A DNA stretch of 64,000 bases from positions 55,866,001-55,930,000 of the forward strand of contig CM044320.1 of NCBI GenBank assembly GCA_024291935.2, written 5' to 3'. Positions within the stretch are counted from its first letter, which is position 1. Each line of letters starts with the position of its first letter. Both the position numbers and the translations under genes were made by a program. Shown here one piece after another: positions 35,455 through 47,073 of the stretch. The stretch is from Okapia johnstoni (Eukaryota; Chordata; Mammalia; Artiodactyla; Giraffidae). The notes beneath the pieces were generated by a model that made no database searches, was not told where the DNA came from, and saw only the letters and a program-made list of their open reading frames with translations.

Positions 35455-38436
35455 GAATAACATCATCTAATCCAAGCTACTATATCTCTCACTTTGACTA
35501 CTGCAGTAGCCTTTTTGCATTTTTTCATGAACGGGATGGAGCCAAAGCAAAAACAATACCTAGTGGTGACAGAAGCAGGGTCCAATGCTGTAAAGAGCAA
35601 TATTGCACAGGAACCTGGAATGCTAGGTCCATGAATCAAGGCAAATTGGAAGTGGTCCAACAGGAGATGGCAAGAGTGAATGTCGACATTCTAGAAATCA
35701 GCGAACTAAGATGGACTGAATGGGTGAATTTAACTCAGATGACCATTATATCTACTACTGTGGGCAGTAATCCCTTGGAAGAAATGGAGTAGCCATCATG
35801 GTTAACAAAAGAGTCCGAAATGCAGTACTTGGATGCAATCTCAAAAACAAAAGAATGATCTCTGTTCGTTTCCAAGGCAAACCATTCAATATCATGGCAA
35901 TCCAAGCCTATGCCCCAACCAGTAACGCTGAAGAAGCTGAAGTTGAACAGTTCTATGAAGATCTACAAGACCTTTTAGAACTAACACCCAAAAAAGATGT
36001 CCTTTTCATTGTAGGGGACTGGAATGCAAAAGGAGGAAGTCAAGAAACACCTGGAGTAACAGGCAAATTTGGCCTTGGAGTACAGAATGAAGCAGGGCAA
36101 AGGCTAATATAGTTTTGCCAAGAGAACGTACTGGTCATAGCAAACACCCTCTTCCAACAACACAAGAGAAGACTCTACACATGGACATCACCAGATGGTC
36201 AATACCAAAATCAGACTGATTATATTCTTTGCAGCCAAAGATGGAGAAGCTCTATACAGTCAGCAAAAACAAGACCAGGAGCTGACTCGGGCTCAGATCA
36301 TGAACTCCTTATTGCCAAATTCAGACTTAAAACGAAGAAAGTAGGGAAAACCACTAGACCATTAAGGTATGACCTAAATCAAATCCCTATGATTATACAG
36401 TGGAAGTGAGAAATAGATTTAAGGGATTAGATCTGATAGACAGAGGGCCTGATGAACTATGGACAGAGGTTCGTGGCATTATACAGGAGACAGGGATCAA
36501 GACCATCCCCATGGAAAAGAAATGCAAAAAAGCAAAATGGCTGTCTGAGGAGGCCTTACAAATAGCTGCGAAAAGAAGAGAAGTGAAAAGCAAAGGAGAA
36601 AAGGAAAGATATACCCATTTGAATGCAGAGTTCCAAAGAATAGCAAGGAGAGATAAGAAAGCCTTCCTCAGCTATCAATGCAAAGAAATAGAGGAAACAA
36701 CAGAATGGGAAAGACTAGAGATCTCTTCAAGAAAATCAGAGAGACCAAGGGAACATTTCATGCAAAGATGGGCGTGATAAAGCACAGAAATGGTATGGAC
36801 CTAACAGAAGCAGAAGATATTAAGAAGAGGTGGCAAGAATACACAGAAGAACTGCACAAAAAAGATCTTCACGACCCAGATAATTATGATGGCGTGATCA
36901 CTCACCTAGAGCCAGACATCCTGGAATGTGAAGTTAAGTAGGCCTTAGAAAGCATTACTATGAACAAAGCTAGTGGAGGTGATACAATTCCAGTTGAGCT
37001 ATTTCAAATCGTGAAAGATAATGCTGTGAAAGTGCTGCACTCAATATGCTCAATATGCCAACAAATTTGGAAAACTCAGCAGTGGCCACAGGACTGAAAA
37101 GGTCAGTTTTCATTCCAATCCCAAAGAAAGGCAATGCCAAAGAATGCTCAAACTACCGCACAATTGCACTCATCTCACACACTAGTAAAGTAATGCTCAA
37201 AATTCTCCAAGCCAGGCTTCAGCAATACCTGAACTGTGAACTTCCAGATGCTCAAGCTGGTTTTAGAAAAGGCAAAGGAACCAGAGATCAAATTGCCAAC
37301 ATCCGCTGGATCATCGAAAAAGCAACAGAGTTCCAGAAAAATATCTATTTCTGCTTTATTGACTATGCCAAAGCCTTTGACTGTGTGGCTCACAATAAAC
37401 AGTGAAAAATTCTGAAAGAGATGGGAATACTAGACCATCTGACCTGTCTCTTGAGAAACCTGTATGCAGGTCAGGAAGCAACAGTTAGAACTGGACATGG
37501 AACAGACTGGTTCCAAATAGGAAAAGGAGTACGTCAAGGCTGTATATTGTCACCCTGCTTTTTTAACTTGTATGCAGAGTACATCATGAGAAATGCTAGG
37601 CTGGAAGAAGCACAAGCTGGAATCAAGATTGCCGGGAGAAATATCAATAACCTCAGATATGCAGATGACACCACCCTTATGGCAGAAAGTGAAGAGGAAC
37701 TAAAAAGCCTCCTGATGAAAGTGAAAGAGGAGAGTGAAAAAGTTGGCTTAAAGCTCAACGTTCAGAAAACTAAGATCATGGCATCTGGTCCCATCACTTC
37801 ATGGGAAATAGATGGGAAAACAGTGGCTGACTTTGTTTTTCTGGTCTCCAAAATCACTGCAGATGGTGATTGCAGCCATGAAATTAAAAGACGCTTACTC
37901 CTTTGAAAGAAAGTTATGATCAACCTAGATAGCATATTAAAAAGCAGAGACATTACTTTGCCAACAAGGGTCCATCTAGTCAAGGCTATGGTTTTTCCAG
38001 TGGTCATGTACGGATGTGAGAGTTGGACTATAAAGAAAGCTGAGCACTGAAAAACTGATGCTTCTGAACTGTGGTGTTGGAGAAGACTTTTGAGAGTCCC
38101 TTGGACTGCAAGGAGATCCAACCAGTCCATCCTAAAGGAGATCAGTTCTGGGTGTTCACTGGAAGGACTGATGTTGAAGCTGAAACTCCAATACTTCGGC
38201 CACCTCATGCGAAGAGTTGACTCATTGGAAAAGACCCTGATGCTGGGAAGGACTGGGGGCAGGAGAAGGGGACGACAGAGGATGAGATGGTTGGATGGCA
38301 TCACTGACTCGATGGACATGAGTTTGGGTAAACTCCGGGAGTTGGTGATGGACAGGGAGGCCTGGTGTGCTGCGATTCATGGGGTCGCAAAGAGTCAGAC
38401 ACGACTGAGCGACTGAACTGAACTGAACTGAATGAA
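35455..38436 (+). mobile_element. BovB LINE (RTE clade), nearly full length, inactivated
   Basis: About 2.98 kb, close to the roughly 3.2-kb length usual for BovB. It holds the 5' region, apurinic-type endonuclease, reverse transcriptase and the 3' end with the (ctgaa)n pentamer at 38414-38434. The 5' limit is approximate because I could not find a clear duplication. It is the most complete LINE copy in the window. Confidence 0.93.
35600..38416 (+). pseudogene. BovB ORF (endonuclease + reverse transcriptase), multiply disrupted
   Basis: The protein nicks DNA and reverse-transcribes the element RNA at the nick. The endonuclease part is open at 35798-36112 (VGDWNAK motif). A TAG stops it at 36110-36112, and it continues in the same frame with GSDHELLIAKFRL, the histidine-containing active-site block. 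Single-base losses near 36385, 36694 and 37097 change frame. A TAG interrupts the linker near 36940. The RT part (37046-37906) keeps [24 protein letters not shown] and YADD but has a TGA at 37403-37405 (Trp position), then TGA at 37904-37906 and 38048-38050. A 9-bp tandem duplication (tcaatatgc) lies near 37043-37060. The deletions were inferred by comparison with the other copies. Confidence 0.92.
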
Positions 38437-38519
38437 AAATTAAACTTAAAATTCAGATGAATTCAATCTTGATATACTGTGAGTCTCACCTTCTTCTTCA
38501 CCCATTATATGAATACAAT

Positions 38520-38630
38520 AACACTCCCAGGTTGCGTGAGGATGAAATGAGATCATGGGTGAGCACTTACTTTGTTGCCTGGCATATATAAAGTGTTTCA
38601 TAAATGTTAATTATTATTACCTGAATAAAT
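38520..38630 (+). mobile_element. MIR SINE 3' part (sense)
   Basis: 'gaggatgaaatgagatcatggg' then 'gttgcctggcatatataaag' and 'gtttcataaatgttaattattatt' is the MIR 3' half. Confidence 0.75.
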
Positions 38631-38639
38631 GTTCAGCCT

Positions 38640-39965
38640 CCATGAGTTCAGTGCTGGAATGGTGTCACATATAAGTAACAAGTCTAACCTCAAAAAAACA
38701 AAAAAAAAAAGTTAAAAGCAATATTTCAATCTTAATATACTGAGACTCTCAAAGAAAATAAAGAGATCTATTTAAAAATCCATAGCAGTTTAATATTTTC
38801 TTTCTCAATTCTTTTTGCTCACAATATTTCTCATAACCCTACACCTTGCCCTGAACCCTCAGTATCTACCCCTATTTTAATTCACAATAAAACACTGGTC
38901 ATTTGGCTCCTCCCCCTCAGCTAATCCCTTTTACTTATAAGCAGTTCTCAGTCCACTTTCTAATAAAGTCTACTTTCATCCAGTCTTACTACTTGAATTT
39001 CTTCAGCTGTTTTTTTACCCATTATCCTTCTACACGAGACAAATCTAGAAACTGAGCTAGCAGCCATAGCATCTGTCTTGGCAGATGCGAAGCAAAAGTA
39101 GAGTGGCCAGAGAAAAATTTTTCTTCTCTGAGTAGAAATAATATCACAAACACAGAATTTAGTATCTCCTCACTCCAAGTGCAATATTTATTATCATTGT
39201 TATTATAGACTCTGATGGCTGGTTGCTGCTGAGTCCACTTTAGGAACCCAGGGTGCTGAGTGCCACCACCAGAACCCTTAGTATGCTCAAGCCAGCCTAT
39301 CTCCAAAACCTAAGCCCTAAAAAACAAAAACAAAATACCTAAGCGCTACTAAGTTCTATACAGTGAGGAGTATCTCCAATTCATCATTTTGTTTTATAAC
39401 TCTATTTTATGAATATCACATCACTAAGTCCACCTTCCCAGTATCTTACACAGATTTCTATGAAAAAGCTCTTTCAGTTTCTGCACAGTCCCTTCCGCTC
39501 AGACTTTTGGCATTAGATGTGTGGTGGTTTGGTTAGGATTGGGAGGCATGACCAGAGGATACTGCCCTTCCCCTTTCTGTCTCCAATTTTGGTCCTGAAA
39601 CACTACCTGCACAGTGAATTTTTTCCCCACAAAATGTGTTGTTCTTCCTCATGCAAAGAAATTACTGGTTGCCTTTCCCTAAAGGCCCTCAAGCCACGCC
39701 CAGATGTGTCTTATTTTTAAGTGAGCAATGGAGATTCAAGTTGAAGCCTTGCCACACCAAAAAGTCACTTTCCAACTCTGCGTCAGAGAATCAAGAGCAA
39801 CACAATTCAAAGCCCACACTAGTACTTATTGCTATGATGGTTTTCTTGCCCAAACTGTAATCTATCAAAATTAAAAATGAAATACTTTCTGAAAGAAGAT
39901 GAATTCCTTTTTGCTATCCATCCTCTTCAACCTCCATATAATTGCAATTTTTTAATAAAATGCAA
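38640..39965. other. Repeat-poor interval, no supportable gene
   Basis: No frame above 94 codons and no domain. 38820-39000 has two AATAAA-like signals (38887, 38963) spaced as in an old LTR or transcript end, but nothing else supports that. Confidence 0.4.
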
Positions 39966-40144
39966 TAGAATCTGCCTGGAATGCAGGAGACCAGGGTTTG
40001 ATCCCTGGGTCTGGAAGATCCTTTGGAGAAGGGAATGATTACCCACTCCAGTATTCTCACCTGGAGAATTCTATGGACAGAGGAGCCTGGTGGGCTATAG
40101 TCCATGGGCTCACCAAGAGCTGGACACAACTGAGTGACTAACAC
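39966..40144 (+). mobile_element. Bov-tA SINE (sense), 5'-truncated
   Basis: Starts in the head at 'tagaatctgcctggaatgcag', has box B-like 'ggtttgatccctgg', and ends 'ctgagtgactaacac'. Confidence 0.92.
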
Positions 40145-40239
40145 TATACTATGCTACTACACTAATAGCCTCTCAACTGATCTTTCTACTTCTGCACTGG
40201 GCACTCTGCTATCTGTTCTTCCCAGAGAATCAAGATTGA

Positions 40240-40288
40240 TCTTTTTTTTTCTTTTAATTGAAGTATAGTTGATCTACAACGTCTTATG
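40240..40288 (-). mobile_element. L1 3'-end stub (antisense)
   Basis: The T-run at 40242-40256 followed by 'attgaagtatagttgatcta' is the reversed poly(A) and the last 40 bases of the artiodactyl L1 3' end. Confidence 0.65.
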
Positions 40289-40299
40289 AGTGATCTTTT

Positions 40300-40790
40300 T
40301 AACATGTATATCAGATCACTTAGCTTCCTTGTTCAACCAGTTTCCTCCCATTAATGGCTTTCCATCATCCCAAGCAAGGTCTACAGAGCCTTGTAAAACC
40401 TGGTCCCTGCCTATTCTTGAACATACCAAACCACATACTCCCCATAAGTCCTTTGCATTTGTTGTTCCTCCTGCCCAGAACAGTAACCATCAGGAAATGC
40501 TGGTTCTAACCCCCCTTCATATAATAGTTCATATGTCACTATGAAGAGATCTGACCACACAATTTAAAGTATCTTCTTACTCTCAAATCACATCACCGTA
40601 TCAATTTTCTTCATAGCACTATACTCTAATTATCTTATTTCTTTATTTTCTTCTTTATCAAAGTTCTCAAATAAGAAAATGTAAGCTCTCTGAGGGCAGA
40701 AATCTTATGTGTCTTTTTCTTATGTGTACCTTCAATGCCAAATAGTGTCTGACACACAATAAACACTGTAACAGTTTTCTAATTGTTTGA
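40300..40790 (+). mobile_element. L2 LINE 3' region (sense)
   Basis: 'aatggctttccatcatcccaagcaaggtctacagag' (near 40355) and 'gtaagctctctgagggcag' (40682) to 'aatagtgtctgacacacaataaac' trace the C-terminal and 3' end of L2 in sense. Confidence 0.7.
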
Positions 40791-42430
40791 TTCACTTATG
40801 AAGCCAGGTACTATCTCTGAGATGTTAGGTTTTTTAAAAACTTATTTCTACAGCCAAAAAACCAGCTAGGCTTCAAAACCCTATGTTCTCTTCATTCTAA
40901 CAATCTATCCTGTATTCTCAAAAAGCTCTCTTCCTTTCTTGAAGAGAGAAGGTACTTCTGCAAGTAAAATTTGCACTCAAAAAATAGATGCAATCTTATC
41001 TGGCAACACTGTTCTCTAGGTCTGTGGGGTTCAGATCCAAAGTTCTCAGGCAGCAGCAATTACCAAAAATCTGGCCACTAATATTGTGCTGAGGAAGAGC
41101 AGACCACCCAGGCTAATCTGAACCAAGCTGCAAATCCCTGTAAGAGTTAGAGTTCTGTGAAGCACTCCTCACAGGAGTAGGAAGATCTAGTTCTCATCTG
41201 ACTCATGGCACATTCTATAAAGCCTAAATAATGACCCTGTCACCAGAAAAACAGATACTTTGTCCCAGCCTTCCAATCAGCTGCATTTAGCAACCAACAG
41301 CCATCTTTCACAATAAAATGCCACCTCTGAGTTCCTATTCCTATCAAATTATCACTGGCTTGGGCAACAGATAAATCAGAAACTACAATTAACAAATCTA
41401 CTTGTCTGGGACCCAAGACAATTAATTTAACTTACTAAGAGAAACAGAATAGCCTCTAGTCACTTGGAGACAAGTTTAAAAGATACAAACAACTGTAACA
41501 CTTGGGCACATGAAAATGGCTATAATCTGAAGAACAGCCACACGTCACTTCCAATGGTGCATCTACACCTGAAAGTGACCTTCCCCCTCCAAAATAAATA
41601 ATGTTTAAAGTCAGCTGAATCTTGAACAAATACTCTGACTTTTCTTTAAAATAAGGGCTATGACAGCTACCTTAACGAGAGGCCCAATAAACTCAGGGCA
41701 AGGGGCTCACTGTGCTGACACTGTCACCTCATTTAGGACTTGAGCTGATTTATCCTGATGGGCTGACAGGTCACTGACATCTGCACCTTACCCAAGATTC
41801 TTACTGATTTCACATGTAAAAAACACTGTCCACTCAAGACAACTGCAATCCAGACACCTTCTCCTGATAGGGAACCTTTCCTTTCCTGACTTCACTGAGC
41901 ACCATGGAAAAAAGGTGTCATTTCAGGCCCATTTCAGGAACTCTGGATGACTAACAAGTAACTCCAAATGACTGAATGGCTGAACAGAGACCATAAAAGG
42001 ACTAGAATGTTAAACCTTAGCAATTACAAATAAAAGGATTTTTTAAAAAGATCAAAATCACCTGAAGAAAAAATTAATCTCTCCTGCATTGAGATATTTG
42101 GTATTACTAAGGCAATCTGAAAAGACGCTACAAAGTCAAGACCTAAAAATATCTGGTCCTTGGCCACACCAAGAAATCACAGAAGTAATACTTTAACCAA
42201 GTAAGCTTTGTTCTACCATGAATTTCAAGAAAAAGACAAGGCAAGGAAAGGTAATTTTTAAAAATCCACAAACTATCCACTTAACTTGAAGGAAGGAAGG
42301 GAGGTGAGAAAATGAGGGAGAAAGAGCAAGAAGACAAAAAGAAGAGGAACAAGGAAAAGAAATGCCCAGTGTTATAGTTTAAATATGGCCATAGATTATT
42401 TGCAGCAATTCCCATCAGGATGTGGAACTC
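40791..42430. other. Repeat-poor interval, no supportable gene
   Basis: About 1.6 kb of unique-looking DNA. A purine-rich tract lies at 42290-42362. No long frame or recognisable splice/exon pattern. Confidence 0.4.
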
Positions 42431-42592
42431 AGGGACTTCTCCGGTGGTCCAGTGGCTAAGACTCTGTACTCCCAATGCAGGGAATCTGGGTTCGATCCTG
42501 GTCAGGGAACTAGATTCCACATGCCACAACTAAAGATCCGGTATGCTGCAACAGAGTGAAGACCCTGCATGCAATAACTATGACTCTGCACC

Positions 42593-42594
<2 letters not shown>
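42431..42594 (+). mobile_element. CHR-type SINE (sense), tail grown into a microsatellite
   Basis: Head 'agggacttctccggtggtccag', box B 'gggttcgatcctgg', shortened tail domain. In place of the A-tail it runs into (TA)n(CA)n. Confidence 0.9.
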
Positions 42595-42644
<50 letters not shown>

Positions 42645-42645
42645 A
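42594..42645. repeat. Compound microsatellite (TA)n(CA)n
   Basis: About 16 TA units (42596-42627) followed by nine CA units (42628-42645), bridging the CHR SINE end and the L1 start. Confidence 0.95.
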
Positions 42646-42939
42646 ATAACAAATGCTGAACAGGGTGTAGAGAAAAGGGAACCCTCCTACACTGTTGGTA
42701 GGAATGTAAGTTGGTACAGTCACTACAGAAAAGAGTATGGAAGTTCCCCAGAAAACTAAAAGTAGAATTACCAAATGATCCAGCAATCCTACTCCTGGCT
42801 ATACACCTGGAAAAAACTGTAATCAGAAGAGACACACGCACCCTTTTGTTCAAAGCAGCACTATTTACAACAGCCAAGACACAGATACAACCTAAATGTC
42901 CATTGACACATGAATGGATAAAGAAGACGTGGTATATAT

Positions 42940-42944
<5 letters not shown>

Positions 42945-42982
<38 letters not shown>
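42945..42982. repeat. (CA)n microsatellite within L1 3' region
   Basis: Roughly 17 CA units between 'gtggtatatatacataca' and 'aaaaatgaaatactattc', at the same L1 position as other CA-rich tracts at 43900-43950 and 48061-48083. Confidence 0.95.
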
Positions 42983-42987
<5 letters not shown>

Positions 42988-43132
42988 GAAATACTATTCA
43001 GCCATAAAAAAGAATGAAATAATACCATTTGAAGCAACATGGACCTAGAGATTATCATACTATGTGAAGTAAGTTGGAAAGACAAATACCATATGATATC
43101 ACTTGTATGAGGAATCTAAAATATGGCACAAT

Positions 43133-43264
43133 GGGGACTTCCCTCGTAGTCTGTGGTTAAGATTCTGCACCTCCAATGCAGGGGGTATGGGTTTGACCCC
43201 TGATCAGGGAAGATCCCACATGCAGCATAGTGTAGCCAAAAATTAAAAAAAAAAAAAAAAAAAA
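43133..43264 (+). mobile_element. CHR-type SINE (sense), short form
   Basis: 'ggggacttccctcgtagtctg' head, 'gggtttgacccctg' box B and an A20 tail at 43245-43264; acaatg flanks both sides. Confidence 0.92.
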
Positions 43265-43562
43265 GATACAATGAACTTATCTACAAAACAGAAATAGACT
43301 CACAGAGAACAGCCTTACAGTTGTCTACGTTAGGGGGGTGGGGGAGAGATAGATTGGGAGTTTGGGATTAGCAGATACAAACTATTATATACAGGATGAT
43401 GGGAATTATATTCAGCATCTAGTAATAAATCATAATGGAAAAGAATATGAATAAGTATATATATGTGTGTTTCTGTATAATGAATCACTTTGCTGTACAG
43501 CAGAAATTAACGCAACATTGTAAATCAACTACACCTCAATAAAATAGATTTTTTAAAAAATC

Positions 43563-44345
43563 AGTGTTTTCATTAAAAAGTACATTATAAAAAAATGGGC
43601 ACAAGAATTGAATAGGCAATTTTCCAAAGAGGAAATGCAAATGGTCAACAGGCACAGGAGAAGATGCTCAACATCACTGGTCATCAAAGAAATGGAAATC
43701 AAAACCACAATGAGATACCACCTCACAGGATGGCTATAAGAAAAAAGAACATTAATGACAAATGTCAGCAAGGATGAGAAGGAAAGGGAATCCTTGTACA
43801 TCGTTGGCAGGAATGTAAACTGGAGCAGCCACTGTGGAAAACAGTATGGAGGCTCCTCAAAAAGCTAAAACTAGAGCTACCATATGACCCAGCAATTCTA
43901 CTGTGTGTGTATATACACACATACATGCAGGCACGTGTGCACACACACATAGGAATACTACTCAGCCATAAAAAAGAACAAAATTTGGCATTTGCAGCAA
44001 CATGGGTGGACTTGAAGGGCATTATGCTAAGTGAAATAAGACAAAGAGAGAAAGGCAAATACTATGTGATGTTACTTATATGTGGAATCTAAAAAATACA
44101 ACAAACTAATGAACATAAAAAAGCAGACTTACAGATACAGAGAACAAATCAGTGGTTACTATGGGAGGGGTGGGGGATGGGCACGAGCAGGTAACATAGG
44201 GGTGGAAGAGTGGGAGGCAGAAACTATTGGTTATAAAATAGGCTATAAGGATGTATTGTACAATGCAGGGAATATAGCCAATATTTTTAGTAACTGCAAA
44301 TGAAGTGCAATCTTTAATTAAAAATTATATATAAAAAATTAAAAA
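43563..44345 (+). mobile_element. L1 LINE 3' end (sense), further copy
   Basis: Restarts at an earlier L1 position than the end of the previous copy ('aatgggcacaagaattgaatag'), includes 'accatatgacccagcaattc' (43879) and ends A-rich near 44345. It is a separate insertion. Confidence 0.85.
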
Positions 44346-44535
44346 GTGTGTCATATACATTAATATGTATGGAATTTACTATTTTTAATGAATTAATAAA
44401 CATTTAAATATTTTCTTAGTTTTAATTTCTAAACAGTAAATATTGGCAAATATAACCCACATAAATAAAAGTTCTTTGGAGTCTATAATAATTTTTTAAA
44501 GAGTTAAAAAGTCAGACTAAGATTTGAGAACTGCT
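44346..44535 (+). mobile_element. hAT-type MITE, right-hand fragment
   Basis: 'ttagttttaatttctaaacag', 'aacccacataaataaaagttc' and 'gatttgagaactgct' match the last 190 bp of the complete MITE at 23129-23621. The left half is missing. Confidence 0.7.
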
Positions 44536-45607
44536 AATCTAGAATTTCCCCTGCCCCACTTGTCCTTCAAGGCTCTGCTCTTGCAGAAAGCCTTCCCTGG
44601 TAGCTTAGAGTTAATCTGCTATAGTTGCTTATGAGAGCAAAGACTACATTGGTTCAGAGGCACTCAGTTAACTGTGAACGAACTAGGCTAAGCTGAATGC
44701 ACACCAAATATACATGTGTGGAAACATTTCAAAGTGGTTATTTTACATGCATCCACCATGACTAAATCCTATCTCTCAAATCTGGTGGGAATGTAAACTT
44801 CATATCTATCTGGAAGTCAATTTTACAATGTTTATAAAAACTGTAAAGTATATACCTTTAGAAGAGTATCTTAATGATTATTACAAATATGCAAAATAAC
44901 ATATGTACAAAGTTATTCATGCAGCACTGTTTATAACTGAGAAAAAAGTCAAAATGCCTTTTTTTTTTTTGAGGAGTTACAAGTCACTATGAAAAGAGTA
45001 GGGAAAATGCTTGCAAAAATGTATGTAACTTACTTAAATAAAAAATACACATAAATACTCCTGATTCTCCCCTGTGCTCAACTCTTCCCCTAAAAGTATT
45101 TTAAATTGTAGAGATTTGCCTTAAAAACCTTACGATAACATACCACAATAATGACCATATATACTGTAAATGATAAACTTCATACGCAGCCCATAATACT
45201 GTACAGATGCAAACAAGATTAAGGAAATTTTTGATATTATGTTGAAAGTCTGAATCACAACAACACAATACAAGTTGATGTATGTGTAAGAAAAATGCAA
45301 GACAATCATTTTATTAAAAAGGAAGAAAAGAACATAGAAACATTTTCATGTATATGTATATTTCATGCTTTAAGTGCACAGGATACACAAAAACTGGTAG
45401 TGCTAGGTGCCCCTGGAAAGAGGAACTGACTGGTTTTTATCGCAGGAACGAGAAGAAAATTTCACTCTACTTTTTTCTATCAGTAGAACCTTATACCATA
45501 TAAATGTGACACCAATCCAAAGAGCAAATCTAAAAATATGTAATTTTTCACATTAGGAATAACTTCTCATCTTTCTTTTTCCAGCCTCAGAAAATGTTAA
45601 TCCCTCA
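44536..45607 (+). other. No gene; possible old L1 3' piece at 44780-44970
   Basis: 'gtgggaatgtaaacttcata' to 'gcagcactgtttataactgag' has L1 3' order but is diverged. The remainder is unassigned. Confidence 0.4.
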
Positions 45608-45802
45608 CGTCTTTTAAAAATTTTTTATTTTTTCAAGTATAGTTGATTTACAATGTCATGTTCATTTCTACTGTATAGCAAAGTGGTTCAGTTATACACA
45701 TACTATATATTTTTTCATATTCTTTTCCCTTATGGTTTGTCACAGTATACTCAATATAGTTCCCTGTGCTATACAGTAGGACCTTGCTGTTTATCCATCA
45801 TA

Positions 45803-45804
45803 CA

Positions 45805-45844
<40 letters not shown>
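45803..45844. repeat. (CA)n microsatellite abutting the mariner
   Basis: About 20 CA units (broken by one AAA near 45807) ending exactly at the mariner terminal repeat. Confidence 0.95.
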
Positions 45845-45845
<1 letters not shown>

Positions 45846-46009
45846 TAGGCTGGTGCAAAAGTAATTGCAGCTTTGCACTGTTGAAATTTGTCATGATATT
45901 GGAATACATTCTTAAATAAATATGGTTATGTTATACATCATTTTCATGTGTATTTCTTGTTCTATGTTTTTTTTGCTAATGACATTACTTGTTTGTCTTA
46001 TACGCACTT

Positions 46010-46905
46010 TAGACTATGGAAATGATGTTAGACAAAAAGAAAATTTGAGTGATTTTCTTATTCAAGTTCAAAAATGGGTTGTAAAAAGCAGAGGAGACAA
46101 CCACAACATCAAAAACACATTTGACTCAGGAACTGCTAACGAACATACAGTGCAGTGGTGATTCAAGAAGTTTTGCAAAGGAGACGAGAGCCTTGAAGAT
46201 GAGGAGCATAGTGGTCAGCCATCAGAAGGTAACATGACAGCTGAGCACCATCATCAAAGCCGATCCTCTTAAAATTACACGTGAAGTTGCCAAAGAACTC
46301 AAAATCGACCATTTGGAATTTGAAGCAAACTGGAAAGGTGAAAAGCTTAATAAGTGGGTACCTTATGAGTTGATCAAAAATCAAAAAAACTGTCCTTTTG
46401 AATTGTCGTCTTCTCTTATTCTAGGCAACAACAATTTCTTGATTGGATCATGACGTGAAATGAAAAGTGGATTTTATACGACAATCATCACCAACCAGCT
46501 CAGTGGATGGACCAAGAAGCTCCAAAGCATTCCCAAAGCCAAACCTGCACCAAAAAAAGGGTCATGGTCGCTGTTTGGTGGTCTGCTGCCAGTTTAATTC
46601 ACTACATCTTTCTGAATCCCAGCGAAATCGTTATATCTGATAAGTATGCTCAGCAAATCAGTGAGATGCACTGAAAACTACAATGCCTGCAGCCAGTATC
46701 AGTCAACAGAAAGGACCCAATTCTTCTCAACAACAACCAACGCTTCAGAAATTGAATAAATTGGCTACGAAGTTTTGCCTCATCTGCCACGTTCACCTGA
46801 CCAACCACCACCTCTTCAAGCATCTTAACAGCTTTTTGCAGGGAAAATGCTTCCACAACCAGCAGGAGGCAAAAAATGCTTTCCAAGAGTTCGACGAATC
46901 CTGAA
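46010..46905 (+). pseudogene. Mariner transposase, degenerate
   Basis: Transposase binds the terminal repeats and cuts and pastes the element. The N-terminal DNA-binding part is recognisable (GTANEHTVQW, then FKKFCKGDESLEDEE after a TGA at 46159-46161 where the family has Trp). The middle keeps EVAKELKIDH, KWVPYELIKNQKN and SSSLILGNNN. The C-terminal part keeps PTLQKLNKLATK, FKHLNSFLQGKCFHNQQE and NAFQEFDES. The block that normally carries the second catalytic aspartate (DNARPH in this family) is missing between 'attcttctcaac' and 'caaccaacgcttc' near 46720-46745, and the third is also disrupted. No domesticated fusion is possible in this state. Confidence 0.88.
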
Positions 46906-46956
46906 GCACAGATATTTACACTGCAGGAATAAACAAACATTTTCCACTGGCAAAAA

Positions 46957-47001
46957 TGTGTTGATTGAAAAATAAAATAAAATTAAAGAGTGTGTTGACT
47001 G
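46957..47001 (+). repeat. Microinsertion: A-rich 23-mer flanked by 11-bp direct repeat in the mariner
   Basis: tgtgttgattg (46957-46967) and tgtgttgactg (46991-47001) flank an A-rich 23-base stretch with no SINE or LINE body. Other mariners have a single copy of this site. Confidence 0.75.
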
Positions 47002-47039
47002 TAATGGTTCCTATCTTGATTAATAAAGATGTACTTGAG

Positions 47040-47073
47040 TGTGTGCTAAGTTGCTTCAGTTGTGTCTGACTCT
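47040..47073 (-). mobile_element. 34-bp terminal fragment of a Bov-A/Bov-tA SINE inside the mariner
   Basis: 'gctaagttgcttcagttgtg' to 'tctgactctt' is the last part of a Bov-A unit on the minus strand. ttgag occurs on both sides (47035-47039 and 47074-47078) and the mariner sequence continues 'cctagtta'. This is an extreme 5' truncation. Confidence 0.75.

Larger units (their letters stand above)
42646..43560 (+). mobile_element. L1 LINE 3' end (sense), artiodactyl type, with CHR insert
   Basis: 'ccagcaatcctactcctggc' (42780), 'cattgacacatgaatggata' (42901) and the end 'gcaacattgtaaatcaactac' (43513-43533) plus A-rich tail. Contains a (CA)n at 42945-42982 and a CHR SINE at 43133-43264. Confidence 0.88.

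Noticed and set aside
27242..38436. The two sense BovB copies as a direct-repeat duplication of the locus
   Set aside because: The first has its own 11-bp target-site duplication and a different truncation point and sequence type; the flanks do not match. They are independent insertions.
42578..42979. 133-codon minus-strand frame
   Set aside because: Its ends are translations of (CA)n/(TA)n tracts (runs of CVCV and YIYI) and its middle is antisense L1.
42594..42982. CRISPR-like or satellite array
   Set aside because: The repeated units are simple dinucleotides and L1 3' ends without regularly spaced unique spacers; the sequence is mammalian.
46010..46905. Domesticated transposase of the SETMAR kind
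   Set aside because: A stop replaces Trp at 46159-46161, frames are broken and the catalytic aspartate blocks are missing. No SET domain or host exon is adjacent.
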